In this document: piece after piece, positions 18,383-26,804 of the stretch
Numbering within the stretch: the stretch's first letter is position 1
Layout: every line of letters begins with the position of its first letter
Source of the DNA: Pseudaminobacter soli (ex Li et al. 2025)
Lineage (GTDB): Bacteria > Pseudomonadota > Alphaproteobacteria > Rhizobiales > Rhizobiaceae
NCBI RefSeq assembly: GCF_003012705.1
Contig: NZ_PXYL01000008.1
Coordinates: 124,001-188,000, forward strand
Length of the DNA stretch: 64,000 nucleotides
Direction: 5' to 3'
Notes under the pieces: model-generated
What the model was told of the DNA's origin: nothing
Databases searched by the model: none
What the model saw: only the letters and a program-made list of their open reading frames with translations
Position numbers and translations under genes: made by a program

Positions 18383-19915
18383 TCAGTTCGGAAAATCCAC
18401 CAGCGGCATCGAGATTTCCGCGCGTACGCCCTCGGGCAGGTACTCGTGGTTGACCTCGCTGGCGAGGATTTTTGACAGGCTGCGGCGGATCAGGATGGAG
18501 CCGAAGCCGTGGCGATGCGGCGGCACGACCCGCGGCCCGCCGCTCTCGACCCAAGTCAGCACCAGCCGCCGGGCGCGGCGGTTGCCGTCGACCCGCCAGC
18601 TCAGGTCGACGATGCCGTCCGGACTGGACAGCGAGCCGTGCTGGAGCGCGTTGCCGCCGAGCTCGTGCAGGATGAGGCCAAGGCCCAGCGCCTGGTCGGG
18701 CGAAAGCAGCAGATGCTCGCCATTGACCCGGATGCGCGGGTTCTCGGCGTCGTCGAAAGGCAGCACTTCGAGCTTGATCAGCTCGCATAGCGCGATGCCG
18801 CGCCATTCGTGATCGGACAGCAGCCCATGCGCCAGGCCGAGCGCGCGCAGCCTGGCGGTGAAAGCCACGAGGAACTCGGCTGGTTCCTGCGCGTGGCGTA
18901 CGCTTTGCGTGGCAAGTGCCTGCACCGTCGCCAGCGTGTTCTTGACGCGGTGATTGAGCTCGCGCAGCAGCAGGCGCTGGCGCTCCTCGGCCGCCTTGCG
19001 CTCGCTGATGTCGAAATTGACGCCGAAGACGAGCAGCGGATTGCCCTCCTCGTCATGCTCGATGACGCGTCCGCGCGCGGCCAGCCAGCGCGTCGGATGC
19101 ACGCCGGCGACGCGGTATTCGCCGATATATTCCTCGTCGGTGGCGAGTGCGGCGCGAAAATCCGCCTCTGCTTTCTTCACGTCGCGGCGGTCTATGGCGC
19201 GGAAGATCCGGCGGGCCGACAGGCGGGTCGTCGGCGGCAGGTCCAGAAGCTCGGGAAACAACGTGTCGCACTCGATCGTGTCGGTGCGCAGGTCCCAGGC
19301 CCAGCTCGCCAGCGATGCCGCCTCGACGGCGACGACGCGGCGCTTTTCCTCGCGCGCCAGGGCAACCCGGGCCGCCAGTCCGGCGCGATTGTCTTCCTTG
19401 ATCTTGAACAGGCTGGCGGCCAGCGCCGCAAGCGAGTGAAGCTGGTCGATGCGGCCTTCGTCGGGCGTCGGGCGCGGCCTGGTGTCGATGACGCTCAGCG
19501 TGCCGATCGGCTCGCCCGACACGATGATCGGCGCGCCGGCATAGAAGCGGACGTTGAGGCTGCCGGTGACCAGCGGATTGTCGGCAAAGCGCGGATCGGC
19601 TGCCGCATCCGGCACCACGAACACCTTGTCGCCGGCGGCGATGGTATGGGCGCAAAACGAAACGCTGATAGGAAGCTCTTCGCCGCCGATGCCCAGGCAG
19701 GACTTGAACCACTGGCGGTCGGAATCGATCAGGCTGACGAAGGCGATCGGCGCTTCCATCACCGACGCGGCAAGCGTGGTCAGCCTATCGAAATCGACGT
19801 CGGACGTCGCGTCGGCCAGTTGAAGATCGCGCAGAACGGCGATCCGCTGATCGTCGTTCACAGCGCGCAGGACGTCAGCCGGCAAGCCTTGGCCCTCTTT
19901 CAATTTGCGCTGCAC
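18383..19915 (-). CDS. GAF-PAS HWE-family histidine kinase
   Basis: Soluble sensor kinase of 510 residues. An N-terminal GAF domain (about residues 40-170; IAFVSLIDSDRQWFKSCLG, with FCAHTI) precedes a PAS domain (about 195-310; WAWDLRTDTIECD and EYRVAGVHPTRWL). The kinase core has His322 in LRELNHRVKN, the N box LHELGGNALQHGS and the WxE motif LTWVES. The start is GTG at 19915 with GGGGGA upstream. The GAF segment resembles those of blue-light or redox-sensing kinases, but there is no LOV cysteine motif. No EcfG-type promoter is visible upstream. A third candidate input kinase for the nearby PhyR pathway. Confidence 0.86.
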   Translation of the reverse strand: MQRKLKEGQGLPADVLRAVNDDQRIAVLRDLQLADATSDVDFDRLTTLAASVMEAPIAFVSLIDSDRQWFKSCLGIGGEELPISVSFCAHTIAAGDKVFVVPDAAADPRFADNPLVTGSLNVRFYAGAPIIVSGEPIGTLSVIDTRPRPTPDEGRIDQLHSLAALAASLFKIKEDNRAGLAARVALAREEKRRVVAVEAASLASWAWDLRTDTIECDTLFPELLDLPPTTRLSARRIFRAIDRRDVKKAEADFRAALATDEEYIGEYRVAGVHPTRWLAARGRVIEHDEEGNPLLVFGVNFDISERKAAEERQRLLLRELNHRVKNTLATVQALATQSVRHAQEPAEFLVAFTARLRALGLAHGLLSDHEWRGIALCELIKLEVLPFDDAENPRIRVNGEHLLLSPDQALGLGLILHELGGNALQHGSLSSPDGIVDLSWRVDGNRRARRLVLTWVESGGPRVVPPHRHGFGSILIRRSLSKILASEVNHEYLPEGVRAEISMPLVDFPN

Positions 19916-20472
19916 TTTTCCCCCAATCGCTTCCCCGCACCACTTCTAAGTTTCTGCACAGATCCTCAAAAGTCTACCCAGTTAACAGGGTAATTTAGTT
20001 TGGGTTAATATGTCTGCATTGTCAGCAGAATGTTTCCGCGTCTCATGTGGAAATCGACATCGGCCAATGCAAAGCTGGCCGACAGCGCGCGCCCGGCGGC
20101 CCGCCCGAGCCAGCGGGATCCATCCCAGAGCATGCGACGCTGCAATCATGCGTAGCCGCATCCATGATCGACTTTGACAGGCCGAATGCGAGCTTGCGTT
20201 TCAGTGCCATCATGAGCTTGGCATCCACTCGTCGGAGTTTCGGCAGCAGCCGGAAATCATCCCGGTGTTTGCCGTGCCCGGAACGCCCTCGCCACGGCTG
20301 ATCACCGCTGCAGAATGCATCCGTTGGTCTCCATTTCTCCTGGAAGGCAGCACGCCGTCCTCGCCTGCCAGAGCGAATCTTCGCCGGCCAACGTGCCGGC
20401 CGGGGAAAGGTTCCCAAAAGCCTATACAAATTTTCCAGACGAAGTCTGACGATTCCAGGGCCGATAAAATTC
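19916..20472 (+). other. Intergenic stretch without a recognisable gene
   Basis: No reading frame here has a ribosome site with family-like protein sequence on either strand. The first 120 bases are AT-richer and should hold the promoter of the GAF-PAS kinase on the minus strand. The remainder is GC-rich and has no repeat or RNA that I recognise. The region ends at the EcfG-type promoter of the PRC-barrel gene. Confidence 0.5.
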
Positions 20473-20497
20473 GGAACAACGAGGTTTTGGTGACGTT
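20473..20497 (+). promoter_or_regulatory. EcfG-type promoter for the PRC-barrel gene
   Basis: GGAAC (20473-20477), 16-base spacer, CGTT (20494-20497), with a leader of about 90 bases before the ATG at 20590. Confidence 0.78.
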
Positions 20498-20589
20498 GTC
20501 GACACGTGAATGCTACGCCGCAACCACCTCCCAGCAACAGCAAAACCGCAGCGTGGCAGTGCGAAAAGTTCACGAATGAGGAGAATATC

Positions 20590-21519
20590 ATGTTCCGCAA
20601 CCTCTTGGCTACGACCGCCATCGCAACCCTGCTGACGACCGCCGCCCAGGCGCAGAACACGACAGCACCGGCCCCCGCGAGCCCCGCTCCGATGAGCCAG
20701 GACAACAATCCTTCCGGCGCGCCCGCCATGCGCGCCGACGGTCACCTGGCCAGCAATCTGATCGGCGAAACCGTCTATAACAGCACCGGCGACGATGCCC
20801 AGAACATCGGCAAGGTCAAAGACCTGGTGATTTCGCCGAACGGCATGGTGGAATCGCTGGTCGTCGGTGTCGGCGGCTTCCTTGGCCTTGGCGAGAAGAA
20901 TGTCGCCGTCAACTATGGTGACGCCGACCAGGCCGAGCAGAACGGCAAGCGCTGGCTGGTGGTCAATGCCAGCAAGGACCAGCTGAAGGCGCTGCCCGAC
21001 TTCGACCGCCGCGCCTATGACGTGGCTCCGGTCAGTGCCGCCGATACGAGCGCGCCGGTAACGAATAACCTGGCTCAGGCGCCGACGAATGGCGGCGGCG
21101 CGATGGCGCCGGCTCATAACAAGACGGCCATGGCGCCGACCCAACCCGACACCATGACCACGGCTTCGATCGACAAGTCGCTGCTGACGCGGGTGCCGGT
21201 GGGCGAGATCCGCTCCGCAGAGCTGACCGGCACCACCGTCTACGGCTCCGAGGACGCCAATGTCGGCAAGATCGGCGACGTGGTGTTGTCCGGCGACGGC
21301 AAGGTCGATGCGGTGATCATCGACGTCGGCGGCTTCCTCGGCATCGGGTCGAAGGAAGTTGCCGTCGGCATGGATAACCTTGCCTTCATGGTCGACAAGG
21401 GCGGCAAGAAATATCTCTACACCAACTTCACCAAGGATCAGCTCAAGTCCCAGCCGGCCTATGACAAGAGCACCTATTCCGAAAAGCGCGACCAGCAGCG
21501 CATGATCGAGCAGCAGTAA
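20590..21519 (+). CDS. Exported protein with two PRC-barrel domains
   Basis: Protein of 309 residues with a signal peptide (MFRNLLATTAIATLLTTAAQAQ) and two PRC-barrel domains (about residues 55-140 and 205-290). Each has the pattern G-x-x-V-Y-x-S-x-D followed by a G-K-I/V-x-D-V/L-V strand and a V-x-V-G-G-F-L-G-I/L-G turn. They are joined by a low-complexity Ala/Pro/Thr linker. PRC-barrel proteins of this type are stress-induced in rhizobia; the periplasmic role is unknown. The ATG at 20590 is preceded by GAGGAGA. The EcfG-type promoter and a strong terminator bound it as a single-gene unit. Confidence 0.87.
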   Translation: MFRNLLATTAIATLLTTAAQAQNTTAPAPASPAPMSQDNNPSGAPAMRADGHLASNLIGETVYNSTGDDAQNIGKVKDLVISPNGMVESLVVGVGGFLGLGEKNVAVNYGDADQAEQNGKRWLVVNASKDQLKALPDFDRRAYDVAPVSAADTSAPVTNNLAQAPTNGGGAMAPAHNKTAMAPTQPDTMTTASIDKSLLTRVPVGEIRSAELTGTTVYGSEDANVGKIGDVVLSGDGKVDAVIIDVGGFLGIGSKEVAVGMDNLAFMVDKGGKKYLYTNFTKDQLKSQPAYDKSTYSEKRDQQRMIEQQ

Positions 21520-21542
21520 CGGTGCATTCCGTAATGGCGAAG

Positions 21543-21572
21543 GACCCGCGCCGGCGACGGCGCGGGTCTTTT
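21543..21572 (+). terminator. Intrinsic terminator after the PRC-barrel gene
   Basis: An 11-bp perfect GC stem (21543-21553 with 21558-21568, loop GCGA) followed by TTTT. It lies between two convergent genes. Confidence 0.85.
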
Positions 21573-21576
21573 CGGG

Positions 21577-23124
21577 TCAGGGCCTGTAGGCGAGGGGACC
21601 TTCGGCCGTCAGTTCGGTGAGCGCCAGCGACTGGTCGAGATGGCGCGAACGCCAGGCAAGCAGCCGCTCGGCAAATTCGAGCCGCACGGCGGTGAAGGCC
21701 GGGTCGTAGGCGAGGTTGCGCAGTTCGGCGGGGTCTTCCTGAAGATCGAACAGCAGCGGCGGCAGCCCGCCACCGAAATGGACATATTTGAAGCGCTCGC
21801 CGCGGATGACCGAGAGATTGCAGTCGCGCGGGCCGATATCGAAATGCTGTTCGGCGGTGCCCTTCGAGACGGAGCGGAAATCGAATTCCCAATGCGCCGC
21901 GTCGCGCCAGTTCTTCGGCGTCTCTCCCTCGATGAGGGGTTTTAGCGAGTCTCCGTCGAGATGGACGGGCACGTTTTCGTCCAGCAAGTCGAGAAGCGTC
22001 GGCATGACGTCGACGGCTTCGGTGAAACGCTCGACCTGGGTGCCGGCGGCCGCTTGGCGCGCCGGATCGCGGACGATCAGCGGGATATGATAGCTTTGAT
22101 CATAGAAGCCGCCTTTGCCGAGCATGAAATGGTCGCCCATCATCTCGGCATGGTCGGAGGTCAGCACGATGATCGTGTCCTCCCATGCGCCGGCGGCCTT
22201 GAGTGCGGCCCAGATTCGGCCGAGCTGCGCGTCCATTTCCAAGATCATGCCGTAATAGAGCGCGCGGATCTGCCGGAAGTTTTTGTCGCCCCAGTCGCGC
22301 ACCTTGCCCTCGGTGCCGGGAATGAACTTCGAGCGTTTTTGATGCTCATATTCGTAGGCGAGGTAGGGGTGCGTCGCCGCTTCCTCCTCCCAGCCCTTGG
22401 CCTGTCGGAAGGCCGGCCCGTCTGCCGGATCGTACATCGTGTTGTATGGCTCGGGCACGATGAAGGGCGGGTGCGGGCTGATGAAGGAAAGATGCGCGAA
22501 CCAGCTTTGCGCCTTTTCCTGCTCGCCCAGCCAGCGGATGAACTCGCCGGCGATGAATGCCGTCGGCGTCTCGTCCTTGGAATAGGCCGGCGGGGCGTTG
22601 GTCACGTCGTCTCCGACAATGCCGTCGGCAGGGCGATGGATGTCCGGGCTGCCGGCGCTGGCATCGATGCCGCGCCCTGCCAGCCAGGAGAGCCATGGCT
22701 TCTGGTGCTCGGGCAGCAGCTGGCGCACGGAAAAGCCCGGCAGCACCCCTTCATAGCTGCGCAGGAAGGGATCGTTCGCGGCCAGCGTCCTCGGATCGGG
22801 CGAGACGTCGGTGTAGCCGAACAGCGTCGGGTCGTAGCCGAGGCGGCGGGCAGCGAGCGCGATATTGTCGTGGCGGGCGTCGAGCGGCGTGCCGTTTCGG
22901 CAGACGCGGTTGTTCATCTGGTAGAGGCCCGTATAGAGGCAGGCGCGCGCCGGTGAGCACGGGGCAGCGCCGGCGTAGTGGCGCCGGAACAGCACGCCCT
23001 CGGCGGCCAGCGCATCGGCGTTCGGCGTCTTCACCACGCCATGCCCGGCGGCAGACAGGCATTCGCCGCGCCACTGGTCGCAGGTGATCAGAAGAATGTT
23101 CGGACGATTGCCTTTGCGTGCCAC
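21577..23124 (-). CDS. Sulfatase / phosphonate monoester hydrolase-like enzyme
   Basis: Cytoplasmic enzyme of 515 residues in the type I sulfatase superfamily. The C-x-P-x-R motif is CSPAR with Cys56 as the predicted formylglycine; Asp16 in ITCDQW and DHAEMMGDH supply metal ligands. The segment PLDARHDNIA and GYTDVSPDPR after the active site match the phosphonate monoester hydrolase/arylsulfatase group, which hydrolyses phosphodiesters, phosphonate monoesters and sulfate esters. The substrate here is not known. I chose the GTG at 23124 because GAGGGGGA lies upstream; an ATG at 23154 has no ribosome site. No formylglycine-generating enzyme gene is nearby. Confidence 0.82.
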   Translation of the reverse strand: MARKGNRPNILLITCDQWRGECLSAAGHGVVKTPNADALAAEGVLFRRHYAGAAPCSPARACLYTGLYQMNNRVCRNGTPLDARHDNIALAARRLGYDPTLFGYTDVSPDPRTLAANDPFLRSYEGVLPGFSVRQLLPEHQKPWLSWLAGRGIDASAGSPDIHRPADGIVGDDVTNAPPAYSKDETPTAFIAGEFIRWLGEQEKAQSWFAHLSFISPHPPFIVPEPYNTMYDPADGPAFRQAKGWEEEAATHPYLAYEYEHQKRSKFIPGTEGKVRDWGDKNFRQIRALYYGMILEMDAQLGRIWAALKAAGAWEDTIIVLTSDHAEMMGDHFMLGKGGFYDQSYHIPLIVRDPARQAAAGTQVERFTEAVDVMPTLLDLLDENVPVHLDGDSLKPLIEGETPKNWRDAAHWEFDFRSVSKGTAEQHFDIGPRDCNLSVIRGERFKYVHFGGGLPPLLFDLQEDPAELRNLAYDPAFTAVRLEFAERLLAWRSRHLDQSLALTELTAEGPLAYRP

Positions 23125-23201
23125 GCGCGGTTCCCCCTCATGCGTCCAGAACATGGAGCCGAATTTTCGGCATGGCGCAAGTCGGGCGGCTCTCAATAAT
23201 G

Positions 23202-23228
23202 GTGAACGACAGATGTGCGATCGTTCAC
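23202..23228 (+). promoter_or_regulatory. Inverted repeat upstream of the VOC/hydrolase operon
   Basis: Perfect 8-bp arms GTGAACGA (23202-23209) and TCGTTCAC (23221-23228) with 11 bases between. It lies in the 214-base gap between the divergent sulfatase and the VOC operon. This is an operator-like site; no regulator gene is next to it. Confidence 0.4.
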
Positions 23229-23338
23229 ATATCGTATACAGTCCATTCTGCTATCGGCGTCTTCCCAGCGAGCCGTTTTGACCGACATATGGGGGCAGAA
23301 AGCAGCAAGCGCTGCACGGCGAACACGGGAGAAAAAAC

Positions 23339-24271
23339 ATGCTGGATCAGATCAAAGGCCTGCATCACGTCACTTCGATGGCCAAGGATGCGCGGCAGAA
23401 CAACGACTTCTTCACCCACAAGCTCGGCCTGCGCCGGGTCAAGAAAACCGTCAATTTCGACGCGCCCGACGTCTATCACCTTTACTATGCCGACGAGGTG
23501 GGCACGCCCGGAACGGTGATGACCTATTTCCCCTTCCCGAACATCGGCAAGGGCCGCCACGGCACCGGCGAAGTCGGCAAGACGATCTTCTCCGTGCCCG
23601 AAGGGACGCTGGGCTATTGGGAAAAGCACTTTGCTGAGCAGGGCGTGACCGGCCTGAAGCGCGAGACGCTGTTTGGGGAAAACCGTCTCGACTTCGACGG
23701 GCCCGATGGCGACAGCTTCGCGCTGGTCGAGGTCAGGGACGACAAGCGGCTGCCATGGCTTAAGGGCGGCGTTCCGGGCGAAGATGCGATCCACGGCTTC
23801 CATTCCGTGTCGCTGCGCCTGAAGGACGGCGGCGCGACCGAGGAGTTGCTGAAGTTCATGGGCTATGAGGCGGTGGACAGCGCGGGCAACGTCAAGCGGT
23901 TCGCCGTGAAGGACGGCAATGGCGCCGACTTCGTCGACATCGAGACCCTGTCGGGCGTTTCCTATGGCGACCTCGGCGCCGGTTCGGTGCACCACGTCGC
24001 CTTCGCGGTGGAGAACCGCGCCAAGCAGCTCGAGGTGCGCAAGGCGCTGATGGACACGGGCTATCAGGTGACGCCGGTGATCGATCGCGACTACTTCTGG
24101 GCGATCTACTTCCGCACCCCCGGCGGCGTGCTGTTCGAGGTGGCGACCAACGAGCCCGGCTTCGACCGCGACGAGGACACCGCCCATCTTGGCGAGGCTC
24201 TGAAGCTGCCGAGCCAGCATGCGCATCTGCGGCCCTGGCTCGAAAAGAACCTGCAGCCGCTCGGCAACTGA
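23339..24271 (+). CDS. Ring-cleaving dioxygenase of the VOC family (MhqO-like)
   Basis: Protein of 310 residues with two glyoxalase-type halves (about residues 6-130 and 150-275). Candidate metal ligands are His9 (GLHHVTS), a His in the second half (GSVHHVAFAV) and the Glu of VLFEVATNEPGF, as in extradiol-type dioxygenases. The overall pattern and the hydrolase that follows match the MhqO/MhqD pair, which deals with hydroquinones and related quinone-forming compounds in Bacillus; the true substrate here is untested. The ATG follows GGGAGAAAA. It is the first of three genes, with the hydrolase 64 bases downstream. Confidence 0.82.
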   Translation: MLDQIKGLHHVTSMAKDARQNNDFFTHKLGLRRVKKTVNFDAPDVYHLYYADEVGTPGTVMTYFPFPNIGKGRHGTGEVGKTIFSVPEGTLGYWEKHFAEQGVTGLKRETLFGENRLDFDGPDGDSFALVEVRDDKRLPWLKGGVPGEDAIHGFHSVSLRLKDGGATEELLKFMGYEAVDSAGNVKRFAVKDGNGADFVDIETLSGVSYGDLGAGSVHHVAFAVENRAKQLEVRKALMDTGYQVTPVIDRDYFWAIYFRTPGGVLFEVATNEPGFDRDEDTAHLGEALKLPSQHAHLRPWLEKNLQPLGN

Positions 24272-24335
24272 CGAGCCCCGGCCGGTGGCGAATTTCGCCG
24301 CCGGCCATTCGAATCGATCAGGCAAGGAGGCCACA

Positions 24336-24977
24336 ATGTCCAAGGACAGCTACATTTTCACTGAGTTGCCCGGCAAGAAGAACGGTCCGGAGCTCTTCCT
24401 CTTCCACGGCACCGGCGGCAATGAAAACCAGATGCTCGGGCTTGCGCTGGATCTGTTGCCGGGCGTGGCGGCGATCTCGCCGCGCGGCGACGTTTCCGAA
24501 TATGGCGCGGCGCGCTTCTTCCGCCGCACCGGCGAAGGCGTCTACGACATGGCCGACCTCGCCGCGCGAACGGCCAAGATGGCGAATTTCGTCAAGGCGC
24601 ATGTCGCGGACGCAAAACCATCGTCGGTGATCGGCATCGGCTTTTCCAACGGGGCCAACATCCTCGCCTCGCTGCTCTTTGCCGAGCCGGATCTATTTGA
24701 CGCCGCGATCCTGATGCATCCGTTGATCCCGTTCGAGCCCGAGGTGAAGGGCAGCCTTGCGGGAAAGCGCATCCTGATCACCGCCGGGCGCCGCGATCCG
24801 ATCTGTCCGCCGGAACTGACCACGCGGCTCGACAGCTATTTGCGTGCGAACGGCGCCAGTGTCACACTGGAGTGGCATGAAGGCGGACACGAGATGCGAC
24901 AGAACGAGCTTGTTGCGGCAAGGGATTTCCTTGCCCCCTACAAGCTCGAAAAGGCAGGCCAGGAGGTGCGGACGTGA
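24336..24977 (+). CDS. MhqD-like alpha/beta hydrolase (phospholipase/carboxylesterase family)
   Basis: Cytoplasmic hydrolase of 213 residues. The nucleophile elbow is GFSNG (Ser around residue 105), the acid is the Asp in TAGRRDPICP and the catalytic His is in HEGGHEM. The N-terminal FLFHGTGGNE forms the oxyanion loop. It belongs to the dienelactone hydrolase/carboxylesterase clan and pairs with the MhqO-like dioxygenase upstream, which suggests cleavage of a ring-opened product. The ATG follows AGGAGGCC. The next gene starts inside the stop codon (GTGA overlap). Confidence 0.84.
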   Translation: MSKDSYIFTELPGKKNGPELFLFHGTGGNENQMLGLALDLLPGVAAISPRGDVSEYGAARFFRRTGEGVYDMADLAARTAKMANFVKAHVADAKPSSVIGIGFSNGANILASLLFAEPDLFDAAILMHPLIPFEPEVKGSLAGKRILITAGRRDPICPPELTTRLDSYLRANGASVTLEWHEGGHEMRQNELVAARDFLAPYKLEKAGQEVRT

Positions 24978-25273
24978 TTGAGAATTTGGCTGAAATCGAA
25001 CTCGAGCAAAACGGTTCCAAGGGGCGCTACGTGCTGCGCGGCCCGGACGGCGCCGAGGCGGAGATGACTTTTACCCGCGTCGGCGAGCACCGGATCATCA
25101 TCGATCATACCGAGGTGCCGGATGTGTTTCGCGGGCAGGGCGCCGGGTTGAGGCTGGTGACGCGGGCGGTCGAGGATGCCCGCGTGTCGGGCAAGAAGAT
25201 CATCCCGCTCTGTCCCTTCGCCAATGCGCAATTCCGCCGGCACCCCGAATGGGCGGACGTGCTGGAGGGGTGA
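24974..25273 (+). CDS. Small GNAT-like acetyltransferase (YjdJ family)
   Basis: Protein of 99 residues in the minimal GNAT family (COG2388). It has the acetyl-CoA loop in VPDVFRGQGAGLRLV and the terminal strand KIIPLCPFANAQFRRHPEW, whose Cys and final His-Pro-Glu are typical of this group. The start is GTG at 24974, overlapping the hydrolase stop, with AGGAGGTG upstream. Family members may acetylate small molecules or protein N-termini; no substrate is proven. Translational coupling ties it to the dioxygenase/hydrolase pair. Confidence 0.85.
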   Translation: MIENLAEIELEQNGSKGRYVLRGPDGAEAEMTFTRVGEHRIIIDHTEVPDVFRGQGAGLRLVTRAVEDARVSGKKIIPLCPFANAQFRRHPEWADVLEG

Positions 25274-25300
25274 TTTGTCCTCAAGGCGCGAGGCGCGGCG

Positions 25301-25546
25301 TTATCGCTGCGCCTCCATTCTTCTCAACCATTCCAGGCCAACGCCACGGTCGCGGATGATCGGCAACGGGTCTGTCGAATCAAGCCGCGAGCAGATGCGG
25401 TAGACCTCCAGCGTCTCGGCATCCATGTCGCCGCGCTTGTGGAACCACATCGCCGCCGCATAGCGCGTGCGGCCCGACCATTCTTCGCCGAGCGGCGTAT
25501 TTACGAGCCGCCACTGTTCGGCGAATTCGGCATCCGCCTCGGTCAT
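25301..25546 (-). CDS. Hypothetical 81-residue protein coupled to a GcvT-like gene
   Basis: Small soluble protein of 81 residues (MTEADAEFAEQWRLVNTPLG...EWLRRMEAQR) that I do not recognise as a named family. It has several Trp and Arg and no membrane segment or metal motif. Its ATG lies two bases after the stop of the aminomethyltransferase gene, so it is almost certainly translated with it. It may be a small partner subunit of the oxidative demethylation enzymes encoded upstream, but this is guesswork from position. Confidence 0.68.
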   Translation of the reverse strand: MTEADAEFAEQWRLVNTPLGEEWSGRTRYAAAMWFHKRGDMDAETLEVYRICSRLDSTDPLPIIRDRGVGLEWLRRMEAQR

Positions 25547-25548
25547 GT

Positions 25549-26802
25549 TCAGAACTCCGCCGGCGGGCTCGCGGTGCGGCGGTCGAGCTTTATGAAGGGC
25601 CTCTGCACCACCTTTGCCCGCTTCATCAACCGTTCGTATTTCAGCTCGCGCATGGCATAGATCTCGACCCAGAGGTCGTCCGTGATTGAATCGCCATAGG
25701 GTCGCTCCAGGCTCGCCAGCGCGATGTTGCGCTTGGCCATGGGCGACCAGATCGCCGCGCTCACCAGCCCGACTTCCTTCTTCTTGCGATGATAGACGAT
25801 GGCGTGCTCGGCGGGAATGTTGCCCTCGATCTCCAATCCCACCAGAACATGCCGCAGCCTGCCCTTGGCGCGGGCCTCGGCGATGGCGCGGCGGCCGTTG
25901 AAATGGCCCTTTTCCAGATCGACCATGAAACCCAGCCCGATCTCGTCGGGCATGCGCACGCGGTCGGCCCGGATGGCGTGTTCGGCGGTGACGAAATCGG
26001 CATTGGCAACGATCAGCCCGGCCTCCAGCCGAGCGCGGTTCAGCGCGGTGTAGCCGATGGCGCGGATGCCCCGCAGTTCGCCCGCCTGCCAGAGGCGGTC
26101 CCACAGGCTGAGCGCCAGACGCGTTTCGACGAACAGCTCGTAGCCGAGATCGCCGGTAAAGCCGGTGCGCGAGATGGTGACGCTGCCGTCTTCATGCGCA
26201 AACTCGGCAAGATCGAAGACTTTTAGCCGCTCCACGCCCTCGAAACCGGCTTCGCGCAGAATGGCGAAGGAAGTCGGGCCTTGCAGGGCGAGTGCGGCAA
26301 CCACCTCGGTTTCTTCCGTGACGGTGACGTCGAAGCCGATGGCGCTGTCGAGCAGCCAGGGCAGATGCCGCTCCTGGCAACAGAGCCGGAAACGGTTCGG
26401 CGCGAGGCGGAACAGCGTGCCGTCGTCGAGCACAAAACCTTCGTCGTCGCACCAGGCGGTGTAGTGGACGCGGCCGGTTTTCAGCTTGGTCACATCGCGG
26501 AGCGTGAGGCGGTTGAGAAAACTCTCGGCGTCCGGCCCCTCGATCCGGTATTTCGTCATGGGCGAGATGTCGAACAGCGCCGCCTGGCTGCGAATGGCGA
26601 AATATTCCAGCTCCTCGTCCCACAGCGAGGCAGGCGCGCGATAACCGCCCCAGTCGTACCAGTCATTGGTTTTCATAGCCGCGTCGATGCGCGGCTGGAA
26701 CGGCGTGTCGAGTCGCAGCGTGCGGAAGTGGAGCTGGGCGGGGGAGTGGAGAGGCTGGACGATTGCCTGCTCAGTCACGGGTTTCACGGCCGTCTTTGGC
26801 AT
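25549..26802 (-). CDS. GcvT-family aminomethyltransferase (tetrahydrofolate-dependent demethylase)
   Basis: Protein of 417 residues in the glycine-cleavage T-protein family, which also includes DmdA and the folate domain of dimethylglycine dehydrogenase. GcvT folate-domain features are visible: YWALWDEELEYF-like N-terminal region (here LWDEELEYFAIR), FLNRLTLRDVTKL, the SRTGFTGDLGYELF strand and the C-terminal barrel. No gcvH or gcvP is next to it, so it is unlikely to be the housekeeping T-protein. Transfer of methyl or methylene groups from an amine to tetrahydrofolate is the likely role. I chose ATG 26802, two bases after the upstream stop; a longer start would lie inside that gene. Confidence 0.83.
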   Translation of the reverse strand: MPKTAVKPVTEQAIVQPLHSPAQLHFRTLRLDTPFQPRIDAAMKTNDWYDWGGYRAPASLWDEELEYFAIRSQAALFDISPMTKYRIEGPDAESFLNRLTLRDVTKLKTGRVHYTAWCDDEGFVLDDGTLFRLAPNRFRLCCQERHLPWLLDSAIGFDVTVTEETEVVAALALQGPTSFAILREAGFEGVERLKVFDLAEFAHEDGSVTISRTGFTGDLGYELFVETRLALSLWDRLWQAGELRGIRAIGYTALNRARLEAGLIVANADFVTAEHAIRADRVRMPDEIGLGFMVDLEKGHFNGRRAIAEARAKGRLRHVLVGLEIEGNIPAEHAIVYHRKKKEVGLVSAAIWSPMAKRNIALASLERPYGDSITDDLWVEIYAMRELKYERLMKRAKVVQRPFIKLDRRTASPPAEF

Positions 26803-26804
26803 GC

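Noticed and set aside
25549-26802. The GcvT-like gene as part of the glycine cleavage system
   Set aside because: No gcvH or gcvP is adjacent, and the operon holds flavoprotein oxidoreductases instead.
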